A stretch of 54,865 bases of DNA from Scleroderma bovista (taxonomy: Eukaryota; Basidiomycota; Agaricomycetes; Boletales; Sclerodermataceae). A model generated the notes under the pieces. The model worked only from the letters and a program-made list of their open reading frames with translations, did not search any database and had not been told where the DNA came from. The stretch covers positions 1-54,865 of the forward strand of contig JAYMGJ010000379.1 of the NCBI GenBank assembly GCA_037178675.1. The letters are read 5' to 3'. Shown in pieces: positions 42,470 through 53,284 of this stretch. The position numbers were made by a program, and so were the translations under genes. Every line of letters begins with the position of its first letter. The first letter of the stretch is position 1.

Positions 42470-42640
42470 AACATTAGTTCTAACCAGCTGTTTCTAGCCT
42501 AATCAACAAACGGCATATGGGCCCCACCCACATATGCTTCCTTCATGCAAGCAACATCAATTCTAACTAGCCATTTCTAACCTAATCAACAAACGGCATA
42601 TGTATCCCACATGCATATGGTTCTTTATGCAAAGGTAGGG
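42470..42640. repeat. Short tandem duplication, about 80-bp unit, two copies
   Basis: Both units contain TTCTAAC.AGC.TTTCTA, CCTAATCAACAAACGGCATA and CATATG.TTC.TT.ATGCAA. It lies just right of the gypsy element; no coding role is seen. Confidence 0.7.
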
Positions 42641-42703
42641 TCAATTTCCAGAACCGAAATGGTCATAGGCTGAGCCTCTCTTGCCAGACTAATTACCAAA
42701 TGA

Positions 42704-44436
42704 TTAGTTGCCTCCGAAGTCAAATGCAAACCCATCCTCTTCATGCTGTGTCCACATTGTGCCATAGTTTTGGTCGAGATTACATAGTGCAAGTTTGAGA
42801 TCAATCTCAGGAATCTGAAGGGATGGCGAGCATGGTGCCGAGCTCTCGGGGACCTGAGGGGATGCCGGGTGTGGTGTCAAGCTCTTGGGAACCTGAGGGG
42901 ACGAGCCAGTTTGTTCGGGTGCTGAGTGTGGTACTGGTCCATTGATTATTCTGGCACCGGTGCTAGAGATTGTGTCAACAGTATTAGTGGATGTGGACAT
43001 CATTGGAGTATTTGTAGTGGTAGCTGGGCTGCTTCGTGAATTATCTTCATCCTCTGTGTCAGTAGGGACAATATCCAAGCTTTTGAATCCACGACGTGAT
43101 TTCTTGTGTGACTGTTTTGTCCCCTTGTCAGAATGGGTTTTACAAGTGTGCTTGATGAATTCACCACTGTTAAGCTTTGCATCACACTCAGAGCAAAGAG
43201 TAGTATACTCCTCATTGCTAAGTTTCTTCCAAAATATAGCTCCGGACTCCCACATCCTGAGGAGTGCCTCCAAATCTGGCAGTGCACTAGATACAGTACT
43301 CAGATTTTTGAAAGGTATGTGAGGGGGCCAGCCTTCAATGGCAACTGAGTAGCGTGTAACAATATTTTGGATGTAGCAAGCCCACTGCATCTTAGCAGCA
43401 GGCACACCAGTGATTAGTCCTGAAATCATGGTAAGCAATAGTTTATGAAGGGGCAACCATAACACTTATGCAGTTCAGCGTTGATAATCTCTTGGATCGT
43501 GCCTCGCACATTGGAAACACGCTGTTTATAATTGTCTACAGCACCTGAATAGTAGTTAGGATTTTCGGTAGATGGAAATAAGAATAGAGAACCACCTTTG
43601 ACACCTTGAATGGCGAATCCCTCCATTCTGCTTACCAAGTCCTGGTCATCAATGCGCATCACAGTACCCATAAACTTTTCAACACCTTCGGTCACAAAGG
43701 TAATTCCACACAGTGAGAGATCTGTCAACCCATGCGTTGTGTAAAGCATGGTCTCTGCACCAGTACGGTGGCACAGACTCATCAACTACATTGTAAATAC
43801 TTGTCAGCTAAAAGTACACGGAAAATTAATAACATACCTCGCCCTCGACGGCTTTGAGCGTCCCAGTGATGTCGTTGACCTTCAACTTGGAGGTAGCATG
43901 CAGCCCAAAGGTCTTGTGTTCCCTATGAGGCGCATACTCTTCAATGAGGGCCTCCTTTTCCTCCACTGAGAGTGCCTTGTACTCTTTGCTTGCCTGTTGC
44001 ACAAGGGCTGGCAATGCGGCCTTGCCTCCCGGAAGGTGACCTAGGGCTTTAAAATGTCAGAGACACGCAGACAAAGAGGAGGGAGCATATAATACCTCCA
44101 GTGTTTTGTTCCTTCCACTCTTTGGTTTTTTTCCAACAGAAAGTGTTCCACACAGAGGGCTTGGAGCGCCTTGTGTGAAATGAACTGTGTCCAAGGTATA
44201 ATTCACACTGGACACGATTGACACTATTGTGGTTGGCCAGTGCAATGGTCTTTGTTGTATTGTCGATCTGTTGCCACACCATTGAGGTCCTGCTTGAAAT
44301 GTTCGATCTTCTTCCATTGCTGGGCCAAGAGCTCTTCGCAGGCCTCTTGGGTGAGGGTGACTTTGGTCCGAGGCTGAGAGGGAGGCTGCACCAACCCCCA
44401 TTGGCCTTTCTGAACGAAATAAGACTTGGATGACAT
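42704..44436 (-). pseudogene. Agaricomycete multi-copy family gene of unknown function
   Basis: Exons can be followed on the minus strand: from MSSKSYFVQKGQW at 44436 through TLTQEACEELLAQQWKKIEH, IALANHNSVNRVQCEL and RSKPSVWNTFCWKK to 44096, intron 44041-44095, then GGKAALPALVQQASKEYKAL, intron 43786-43837, MSLCHRTGAETML and MEGFAIQGVKGGSLFLF, and finally IVTRYSVAIEGWPPHIPFKN, LRMWESGAIFWKKLS and a Ser/Thr/Pro-rich tail to 42704. This layout resembles a large Agaricomycete family without assigned role. A one-base frameshift near 44280 and an unusually short last intron (about 38 bp) suggest it is degraded. Confidence 0.6.
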
Positions 44437-45204
44437 TGAGCGTGTCCACTCACAACCTGAGTCATCCAATGTATTTAAGTAACATGGCCAGGGTAATTGA
44501 CCCTGGCCCAATAGTATTTCCCTGCAAACAATATAGTACACAGTGACTAGTGAAGCATTAGGCTGACAATATAAAGAATGCACAAGCCCAGACAAACACA
44601 ACCAATCACTTTAACGAGAAACCCAAAGACGGACAGTCCATACTAGGATGGGTGCTGTGTTAAAAACTAGTGAGGAAGGCAGTGTATATATTTTTACTTA
44701 CCTTTTCGAACCTAGTCCCCATACTACCCTGAGTATCCACGTTGAGCACTCAAGAAAGATTGGCAGCCTGTTCGTAAGGAAGGTTCCATTGATGAGATCT
44801 CAATAATGCCTCCCATCGGCTGCTACGGACAGTACTAATAAGCATTCAAAGTTGCAGCAAGACATCATCATTCATCTTGAAGCGATCAAGGACTGCATCA
44901 GTATTTGGCCCAATGTTAACAAGCGTGGGGGGAAATATAGCAGGGTTGGTCAAAAACACTGGTGCAGGATGGGCTAATGGTTGGGCAGTGGGTGGGACGT
45001 GTTCGACAACCCTAAGGGGAGAATGGACCTCCGCCAGTCATCGTTGTTGGACTGACTGTGGTTTTTGTGGCCTGGAGGGAGGACCATCTTTTTTTTTTCC
45101 AAGCTCCTTCAATCAACACTATCACACCAACAGTACACAATATTGCCTAATCAATGGTCCACATTTTTGGTAGTCAGCACAGTAATTTAATTCTGCAATG
45201 TGTA
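44437..45204. other. No gene recognised
   Basis: About 770 bp with short ORFs. Near 45110-45185 the words CAACAGTACACAATATTGCC and CACATTTTTGGTAGTCAGCA resemble the satellite inside the fold-back element at 12962-15479, probably a degraded relic. Confidence 0.4.
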
Positions 45205-45910
45205 TCAATTTTGGGTCTGACCCAGTTTTGCAATGGTTGACAACTTTTTTGCTCAACAGGCCTGACCCAGTTCTGCAATGTCAGCCTGACCCAGTTTTGC
45301 AATGCTTGACAACTTTTTCCTCAACAGGCCTTACCCAGTTCTGCAATGTCAGCCTGGCCCAGTTTTGCAATGCTTGACAACTTTTTCCTCAACAGGCCTG
45401 ACCCAGTTCTGCAATGTCAGCCTGACCCAGTTTTGCAATGCTTGACAACTTTTTTTCTCAACAGGCCTGATCCAGTTCTGCAATGTATATACAATGTCAG
45501 CCTGACCCAGTTTTGCAATGCTTGACAATTTTTTCCTCAAAAGGCCTGACCCCATTCTGCCATGTCAGCCTGACCCAGTTTTGCAGTAATTGACAACTTT
45601 TTTCTCAACAGGCCTGACCCAGTTTTGCAATGTATCTACAACATCGGCCAGTCCCAGCTTTGCAACACTTGTCAATTTTTTTGTTCAACAGGCCTGACCC
45701 AGTTTTACAATGCTCCCACCAGTCCCAGTTCTGCAATTTTTATCAAACATCAGCCCATCCCAGTTTTGCAGTGATTAATGTCCCTCAGGCCTGTACCAGA
45801 TTTGCAATAATAGAAAACATCGGCCTGGCCCAGTCTTGCGAGCATCGGCCGGTGTCGGCTAGTCCCACCTTTACAGGCAAATGTACATGTCCGATGACCC
45901 ACTTTTGCGA
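45205..45910 (+). repeat. Minisatellite, about 69-bp unit, roughly 10 copies decaying to the right
   Basis: Each unit has two half-units, GGCCTGACCCAGTTCTGCAA and CAGCCTGACCCAGTTTTGCA, followed by TGCTTGACAACTTTTTCCTC. Units are close to identical from 45260 to 45600 and increasingly diverged to 45910. The Gln/Val-rich ORFs here are repeat translations. Confidence 0.9.
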
Positions 45911-45930
45911 GGGTTTGTGACTGAACTACC

Positions 45931-46576
45931 TGAAATTAGTGTGAGCATCTGTTGATCGGGTTGATAGAAAAATGAACCTGCTGGACGGGAGAATCGTCGG
46001 GAATGATGTTGAGATGCCATGACGGGAGGGCAAACCATGCTGCACAGACAATCAGGAACGTCCAGAGTGGGGAGGGAGTGGGGAGAACGCCAAGAGCGTC
46101 AAGGGAAGGGGTAGAGCATTGAACAGCAAGAGCGTTGAGGTGTGGGGAGGACGTCAAGGATGTCGGGAGCATTGAGAACGACGTTGGGAGGGCGATGAAA
46201 GGGCGAGCCACACCTGAGGCTGCATGGGCAATGAACGAGGCATAGGGGGCACCGGAAGAAAGCTGGAGGTGTTGTCGGACGTCCGTCGAGAGGGTTGATG
46301 GAGGAAAGAAGTAGGGAAGACGTCGAGAGCGTCGATGACAAGGGTGGGACGGTGATGGAGAAGGGTAGGCAGAGTGGGAAGCAACTGCGCTACATGGAAT
46401 CATGTAATCAATCCCACAATGGAAAGAAGGGCGGGTGGTGGGACAAGGTCGGGCAATGCCACCCTGCAGCATTGCCGACAGGTCACGTATACCACCCAGA
46501 ATGGTAAGGGGGGGAGGAGACAAGAAACAGACAAGGAAAAGATGACTTGGGGCAATATTTAATGCTGGTGGTGGGG
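45931..46576 (-). repeat. Dispersed repeat, copy 2 (inverted partner of 28612-29258)
   Basis: About 646 bp, reverse complement of copy 1 with scattered substitutions. No target duplication or inverted termini found at the ends. Confidence 0.75.
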
Positions 46577-47160
46577 CATTAGAGTTATCAAGCCTTAGTT
46601 GACTTAATGAGACAAGGAACCATTCAGTTTAGTAATACTTATATAATGGGAACCACAGGTGACCCCAGCACCAACACATGCACTCTGTGCCACTTGTCGG
46701 ATACCCTCAGCGCTATGGCAAGAGAGGATCCACACTGGCTAGTACCAGTGTGGTGCTGCACAGGGACAAGAAAAGTGCTGGCATGCTCCTGAAAGGGACA
46801 TTCTCGCCTGGCTGGCCTGTGGGAACAGCCTCGGGCACTGTTGGCTTCACTGACAAAGAAGCCTCCTTGTCCCCACCCACCTTCACCCAGTTTTTCAGAC
46901 CATCCTTGTGTCGGGTAGGTGCCAGCTCATATGCTTCGGCCTACTCCCCTCGTATGTGGTAGATGTTAATTCACTTAAACAGCCCTGGAAGGGCAGCGGT
47001 TTAAGCTCTCTGACGAGAGCTTTCGCAGGCTCTAAACTGCATGCCCAAACCCACCCCTTTACCTGTCCCTGTGTGTACTGTACGTGGCCCTGCTCTTAGG
47101 AGAGGGGCGTCCGATGGACAGATTTGATCACCTGGGATACCTCTCTTTGCGCACAGACTA
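46577..47160. other. No gene recognised; contains a stem-loop cluster at about 46981-47045
   Basis: Two perfect hairpins, GCCC TGGAA GGGC and GCTCTC TGAC GAGAGC, lie next to each other, the second enclosed by GTTTA and TAAAC. It does not match a tRNA, 5S rRNA or hammerhead core that I can recognise. Confidence 0.35.
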
Positions 47161-48060
47161 TACACTACCCCCTCTGGGCAGCTGCAGCGTGACCACCATC
47201 GCCAGCATGCACACACGCTACGGCATGACCACCACCCACTGGCATGATGGCAATGACTCCAGCGCCAGCACGCATGTCACACGTACACTATGGCATGACA
47301 ACAACAAAAATGGCCACGGGCCCAGAGCCAGCATGCACACACGCTGCAGCATCAGCACCATCAGCACCATGGTGTGACGGCGATGGCCCCAGTGCCAGCA
47401 TGCACGCCGTGACCACTACCATCACTGACGTGACAACGACAACGACAACGACATGACTGCCACCATCCATTTCAATGTCACCAGCCACCACCACCACCAC
47501 CAGACATGGATGATGGCAACAACAACGACACAACACAGATGGTTGGTGCACAGCATCACAACAACGATTGTCACCGCCACCACCTGCATCATTGACCACC
47601 AGCACAATGATGATAGCCACAACGGGCCACCAACGTGATGACACTGACCACCACCTCCAGCAGCAGCAGCAGCAGCATCAACGATGACATGATGCTCATG
47701 GCCAGTGCCACAGCAAAGACAACAACAGCGGTGACAACTTCATGCCAGAATGGTGAAGGTGACAACAATGACAACAATGACAACAATGACAACATCAATT
47801 CTGTGCCAGCATGGTGGAAGTGATGACATCAATGCCATGATGCCCATGACCAATGCCATGGCAAAGACAACAATGGCAACATCAACTTTGTGCCAGCACA
47901 GCAGAGGTGACGATGTCAATGCCATTACCATGGTGAAGATGACAATGATGGTGTGTGACAGGCAGATGGCATGACAAAGGTGACAACAACATCATCTCTG
48001 CACACGGCAAAGACAATGGCCCCATGCCAGCATGTCATTGATGACAATGACAACTGTTAT
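47161..48060. repeat. Low-complexity CA/AAC/ATG-rich region
   Basis: Built from words such as ACCAGCATGCACACACG, ATGACAACAATGACAACA and GCCATGGCAAAGACAACA. Long ORFs here are Thr/His/Asn-rich and open on both strands. It resembles the sequence at 28320-28610. Confidence 0.75.
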
Positions 48061-48851
48061 GGTTTGTTTACTTACTTACATAAACATAAAGCGCACATAC
48101 AGTAGAGTCTATTATCATAGTCCCTCAGTAGCTTGCCAGCATACTGAGGGTGAGTACATTCCTACTAACCACTTACTACTTACTGATACCTTGTAGTTAC
48201 CCTACAGGTATAACTAATATATAAGTAGCTTGCCAGCATACTGAGGTTACCTACAGCTCTCCTTCTCCCTTCTTTCAGGCTAGACCTTCCCTGTGCAGAC
48301 CACCACCTTTCTATAACAACACCATCTCTGTAGTATGCATGGCAAAGGTGATGACAATGGGTCTGTGCCAGCATGGAAAAGGTGATGACAACCATGATGC
48401 CGTCTCCATGCGCACGGCAAAGACAACGACCCAGTTCCAGCATGACAGACAGTGTTGATGACATGACCATTAGCTTCATCACATAGGTTATATTGTACTA
48501 GTTATCATTGCAATACAATTATACATTTTAACTACAGTATGTACAACAGAGGAATACAGACATAGTGTGACAATCTGATACTAGTCTGATTACCAGACTA
48601 ATCTGATACAGAGTACAAACCTATCTACAAATATTGGGTATGACAAAGTGATGTGCATAGCCAATACCATGGCAGTACTACGACAACAGCAATGAGGCAT
48701 GATGGTGACGAAGAGTGGGGATACCACAGTGACGGGCGGTGTTGATTGATGCGACCATTATCCTAGGTGCTCGTTTGTCTACCTACTATTCCATGTGTCC
48801 TGTGGCAAGTATCAAGCAAGCTCTGCGCCGATGCAGTCGGCACTTCCTGAG
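48061..48851. other. No gene recognised
   Basis: Contains a 22-bp direct repeat GTAGCTTGCCAGCATACTGA (48129 and 48226) and more GGCAAAGACAAC words. It ends where a family A LTR begins abruptly. Confidence 0.4.
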
Positions 48852-50230
48852 TATCTGATAAACAGCAATATAGGAGCTTTAGGCCAGCACTGAGTGACCT
48901 ACAAGTCCAAAGACAGAGATAGAGCTTATTGACAGTGAGGGAGAGTGAATGTGGTCGCTTTATTGAGGGGGAAGCAGACACTTCCTTGCAGCCTTTGGCT
49001 GCTGGTTTATATACAGGAGGGGCTGTGGCCCTGTAAGCACAAATGACTAAGTGCTTGGTAAGAGATTGGTAAGAAATTGGTAAGCGATTGATAAGCAGTG
49101 TAATCAGGCTGAGTCATCGATGGGGAGAGCCTGAACAAGCTGCTGAGCCAAGGGAAAGAGCAAAAACATAGGTAAAAAGGGGTGCATAACCAAGAATATG
49201 GAAAAATCATTGCATGGGGCCCAAAAGAGAGGGGGGGAAAGCATGGGATGAGTAGATCGAAGCTAAATGAGCATATGCAATGACATAATGCATATGAATC
49301 ATAGGGGCATGAGTCATGAATTGATAAGCAGCATGATAAGCATGATTTGAAGGATGATTGGTAAGTGATTGGTAAGGGAAGTAATGGGGATTAGTAATGC
49401 CAAGAGGGGATGAATAATGCACGGCAGAGTGAGTCAGAGTGAGCCAGAGTGACTCTGTGTGACTCAGACAGAAGGGAAGCACAACCTGTGATTGATTGAA
49501 CTTTAGATCTGGAGATGAGCTTCTGAAGCAGTGCCACTGATGGGAGTGGCTGGGAAGATATGTACCAGACAGTACACAGGAGCTCAGGGAGAGGCTGTCC
49601 CAAGAGAAGGACATAGTTGAGGTCTGCTGCAATAGCGGAGAAACATTCCAGAGAAAATACAGACTCCATGGTGAGTGATGAAGCAGGTGTCTGGATTGCA
49701 GGTGGAATATCTCTGTGGGAAATAAACAGATTTACGTCGGAACTTGACAGGCAGATAGACCACGGTCTAGGCTCCATGATGGTATAGTCACATGATTGAT
49801 AGCTTCAAAAATGGTGGAGCTATTCAAAATATCGGAATGCTGGCACTGGGTGCCTAAATTTGACATTTGGGTGCTAAAAATGATTCTTCCTTTTCTCCTT
49901 CATTTCTCTATTGTTTCTTCTGCTTCTTTGGTTGTTCTGGTATGGGAGTTGGACTGCAGTAGGTTGCATTCCTCTCTCATACCGAAATGATCATCATTCC
50001 TTGGATTCTTCTGCTTCTTGGTGGTTCTTGTGTGATAGATGACTACAACGAGCTTGTATTCATTCCTCGCATAAGGATAGTCTTGACTTTGTGTGATATG
50101 GATAGCGAGGGCTGTCTGTATCCCTCAAGTTGGGACAATCTTTCAACAGATCTTGGGTGCATCCTTCACATCAGTTTCATTGGCTAACTTTCTCCATGTC
50201 CACAGTACCAAACACGTTTGGTGCGTGACA
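48852..50230 (-). mobile_element. Family A LTR-like element (copy A2), 3'-truncated and internally deleted
   Basis: It starts TGTCACGCACCAAAC at 50230 on the minus strand and matches the complete copy down to TATCTGATA at 48852; the last 550 bp or so are missing. A 497-bp block present in copy A1 (4102-4598) is deleted, with the junction in GGCTGGG (49548-49554), a 7-bp word found at both deletion borders in A1. The U3 ORF is cut by this deletion. Confidence 0.85.
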
Positions 50231-50786
50231 TCATGCACCGCAAAGATACCTTGCCTTCAATATAACATGCAATGGCATATGACAAACTTGTCATGGTCTT
50301 CAGGAGTACATTATAAACCACTGAAATTGATTGATGCTACGTTGAACGCGATGATATTGACCATAAGAATGGAGAGGGTGAGTGAGATATACTGCGAGAA
50401 CAGACACTGCTGCACAAGTTTCAGTTGTCAACTGCACCAATCAAAAAGAGGCTGCGTCACCCGTTATTGTAGTATTTGACCTAGGAGTATGGTAATTACC
50501 ATCAGACTGATAGCACTCGACAGGCCAACTACCACTGCCAAATGAGGAAAAAACCCCTAAAGAAACCTAATGGTTAGATACCAGTAGTATATTTGAGACC
50601 CTACTGTAGCCAGACCTAAATTAGAAGTAGACCCCTGTATCACAGGGGGGTCATTACACCAGACTGGCAAGCACAGCCACAATTTCCAAAAAAGGAAATA
50701 GGGGTCAAAGTCATAGCCACCAATCAGGGGAATCCAGATATGGTCTTACCTAAGCAATTCATTATGATTTGATGGAGCTACAGCCA
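50231..50786. other. No gene recognised
   Basis: About 555 bp of unremarkable sequence between copy A2 and the palindrome; only short ORFs. Confidence 0.4.
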
Positions 50787-52811
50787 AAATAATTTTTAAA
50801 TGTGACGCAAAAAAAAGAATAGCCCCTATTTTGACTAGCAAAATTGCGTAGTATTCATTAGGAAATGTGGTAGTATTCATTAGCACATGTCCAAACATGA
50901 TTATATCAGCATCAGCAGTGCCACTCCACTCAGAATCTGTCCATATATGGAAATAGTTGACTGGCAATATTTCCCACCCTTGGTATGCACTTCCCCTGCC
51001 TTCCTGAGCTTCATCCCTGGCACATATACAGTGCACATAGTATCCTGCATGTCATATTAGTATATAAGAGCACAACTGGATCCTTATGTCAGTGTATAAG
51101 GGCCTCAGGATAAATGGAGAATATTTTAGGGGTAAAAACAAAAAAGTGTTCGCATTTTTGAACCACTTGACATATCCATTTGGAAACTACATCCCCTTCA
51201 AGGGGCCATATATGCCCACAACATATCATAGCCACTTGGCACAAGGTGGGCCCTCTGATGTGCTGATTCATGTTCTTCTCCTGTACACATATTCCTCTGG
51301 CAGGCCATTACCAAGAGGGATGGTGCATGTCAGATGGTCTAGGGTGGTGGTACTATACCATGACCATATGGGTATCAAATATAAATATATTTGCCATCTG
51401 ACTGCTTGAAGATGAGCAATTAAAGAAATCACATTTTTGCAACAATAGGGGCTGTATGGGTTCCCAGACTAGGTATCATCAATCTGACTATCTCAGCAGC
51501 TGGGGGGTATCATATAGTAGCTACTACAATGACCTCATGTCCATGCCACAATGTGGTGAAGATGAGGAGTGAAAACAACATTTAGAAGGCGTGGGAAAAT
51601 GTATTTAAAAATGCGGAGACTTGCAAAACATATGAAACATTTGCCATATTACACAACACACAGCACTTTGCATTCTACAAATGATGCCATTGAGTTACTG
51701 GCATATAATAAGGCTTCCTGAATATATATTGTTCTCTAGTTAGATGACAGTTCACCTCAGGTGCTACCTTGGTGTTAAGACTCATCTACATTGTAGGATT
51801 GAAATCCATACAGTTATACTGTGTACATTTTCGCATTTTTGACATTTCATCAGTGCTAACAAAGGCATGTAGCATAAAAGGAGTCTATTGAGTGAATAGC
51901 AACTCAATGAGATCATTTTTAGAGTGCCAGGTGCTGTGTGTTGTGTAATATGGCAAATGTTTCATATGTTTTGCAAGTCTCCGCATTTTTAAATACATTT
52001 TCCCACGCCTTCTAAATGTTGTTTTCACTCCTCATCTTCACCACATTGTGGCATGGACATGAGGTCATTGTAGTAGCTACTATATGATACCCCCCAGCTG
52101 CTGAGATAGTCAGATTGATGATACCTAGTCTGGGAACCCATACAGCCCCTATTGTTGCAAAAATGTGATTTCTTTAATTGCTCATCTTCAAGCAGTCAGA
52201 TGGCAAATATATTTATATTTGATACCCATATGGTCATGGTATAGTACCACCACCCTAGACCATCTGACATGCACCATCCCTCTTGGTAATGGCCTGCCAG
52301 AGGAATATGTGTACAGGAGAAGAACATGAATCAGCACATCAGAGGGCCCACCTTGTGCCAAGTGGCTATGATATGTTGTGGGCATATATGGCCCCTTGAA
52401 GGGGATGTAGTTTCCAAATGGATATGTCAAGTGGTTCAAAAATGCGAACACTTTTTTGTTTTTACCCCTAAAATATTCTCCATTTATCCTGAGGCCCTTA
52501 TACACTGACATAAGGATCCAGTTGTGCTCTTATATACTAATATGACATGCAGGATACTATGTGCACTGTATATGTGCCAGGGATGAAGCTCAGGAAGGCA
52601 GGGGAAGTGCATACCAAGGGTGGGAAATATTGCCAGTCAACTATTTCCATATATGGACAGATTCTGAGTGGAGTGGCACTGCTGATGCTGATATAATCAT
52701 GTTTGGACATGTGCTAATGAATACTACCACATTTCCTAATGAATACTACGCAATTTTGCTAGTCAAAATAGGGGCTATTCTTTTTTTTTGCGTCACATTT
52801 AAAAATTATTT
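50787..52811. repeat. Two-kilobase palindrome, arms about 880 bp, spacer 264 bp
   Basis: Arms 50787-51666 and 51931-52811 are inverted copies. The only difference I found is an A/T run of 8 in the left arm and 9 in the right. Each arm carries the same 107-codon ORF (51086-51409 plus, 52188-52511 minus; MSVYKGLRINGEYF...) with no known domain. The outer flanks differ (CAGCC|AAAAT against TATTT|AGAGG), so no target duplication is visible. Confidence 0.9.
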
Positions 52812-53284
52812 AGAGGAATCATCTCTGGGGTAGTGAGATGATGGATGTCTGTCCTGTAGATTCCATAATATTAATATCCTAGCGCTGCTGACTCAGCATC
52901 ACCTGACCTCTGATTCCTCTGAGCCTGTATGTCCCTAATACTACTACAGTGTCCTTGAGGGGGGGAAGGTGGGTTCAAGAAGTAATTGGGGTGAAAACCC
53001 ACTAAGAAGTACATGGGAGATCATTGAGGACACCATAGTATAATAATTGATGGTGGATTATTAATACTAATATCAGTTTACATGATTGTCAATGCATCCT
53101 CACTAATACTAGTAATAGGATAAAGGCAATTAAATGGCTTGAAATGCTGCCCACATGGGCAGAACCTTTGCTTGGCTCTTCAGCCCTCACTAGAATAAAG
53201 GCAATTAAATGATTAGTAGAGCACCACAATAGCTGTAGAGAATATTATTACCTGACTCCTATTCCTACTATTCCACCCTATCAT
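52812..53284. other. No gene recognised
   Basis: About 470 bp, with two copies of GGCAATTAAATG near 53124 and 53198. It lies just downstream of the transposase-like pseudogene and may include its 3' end. Confidence 0.4.

Noticed and set aside
46984..47043. tRNA gene
   Set aside because: No acceptor stem, anticodon arm and T-arm layout and no B-box GGTTCGANTCC are present.
47161..48060. Thr/Asn/His-rich ORFs on both strands as genes
   Set aside because: Low-complexity repeat translations without start context, introns or domains.
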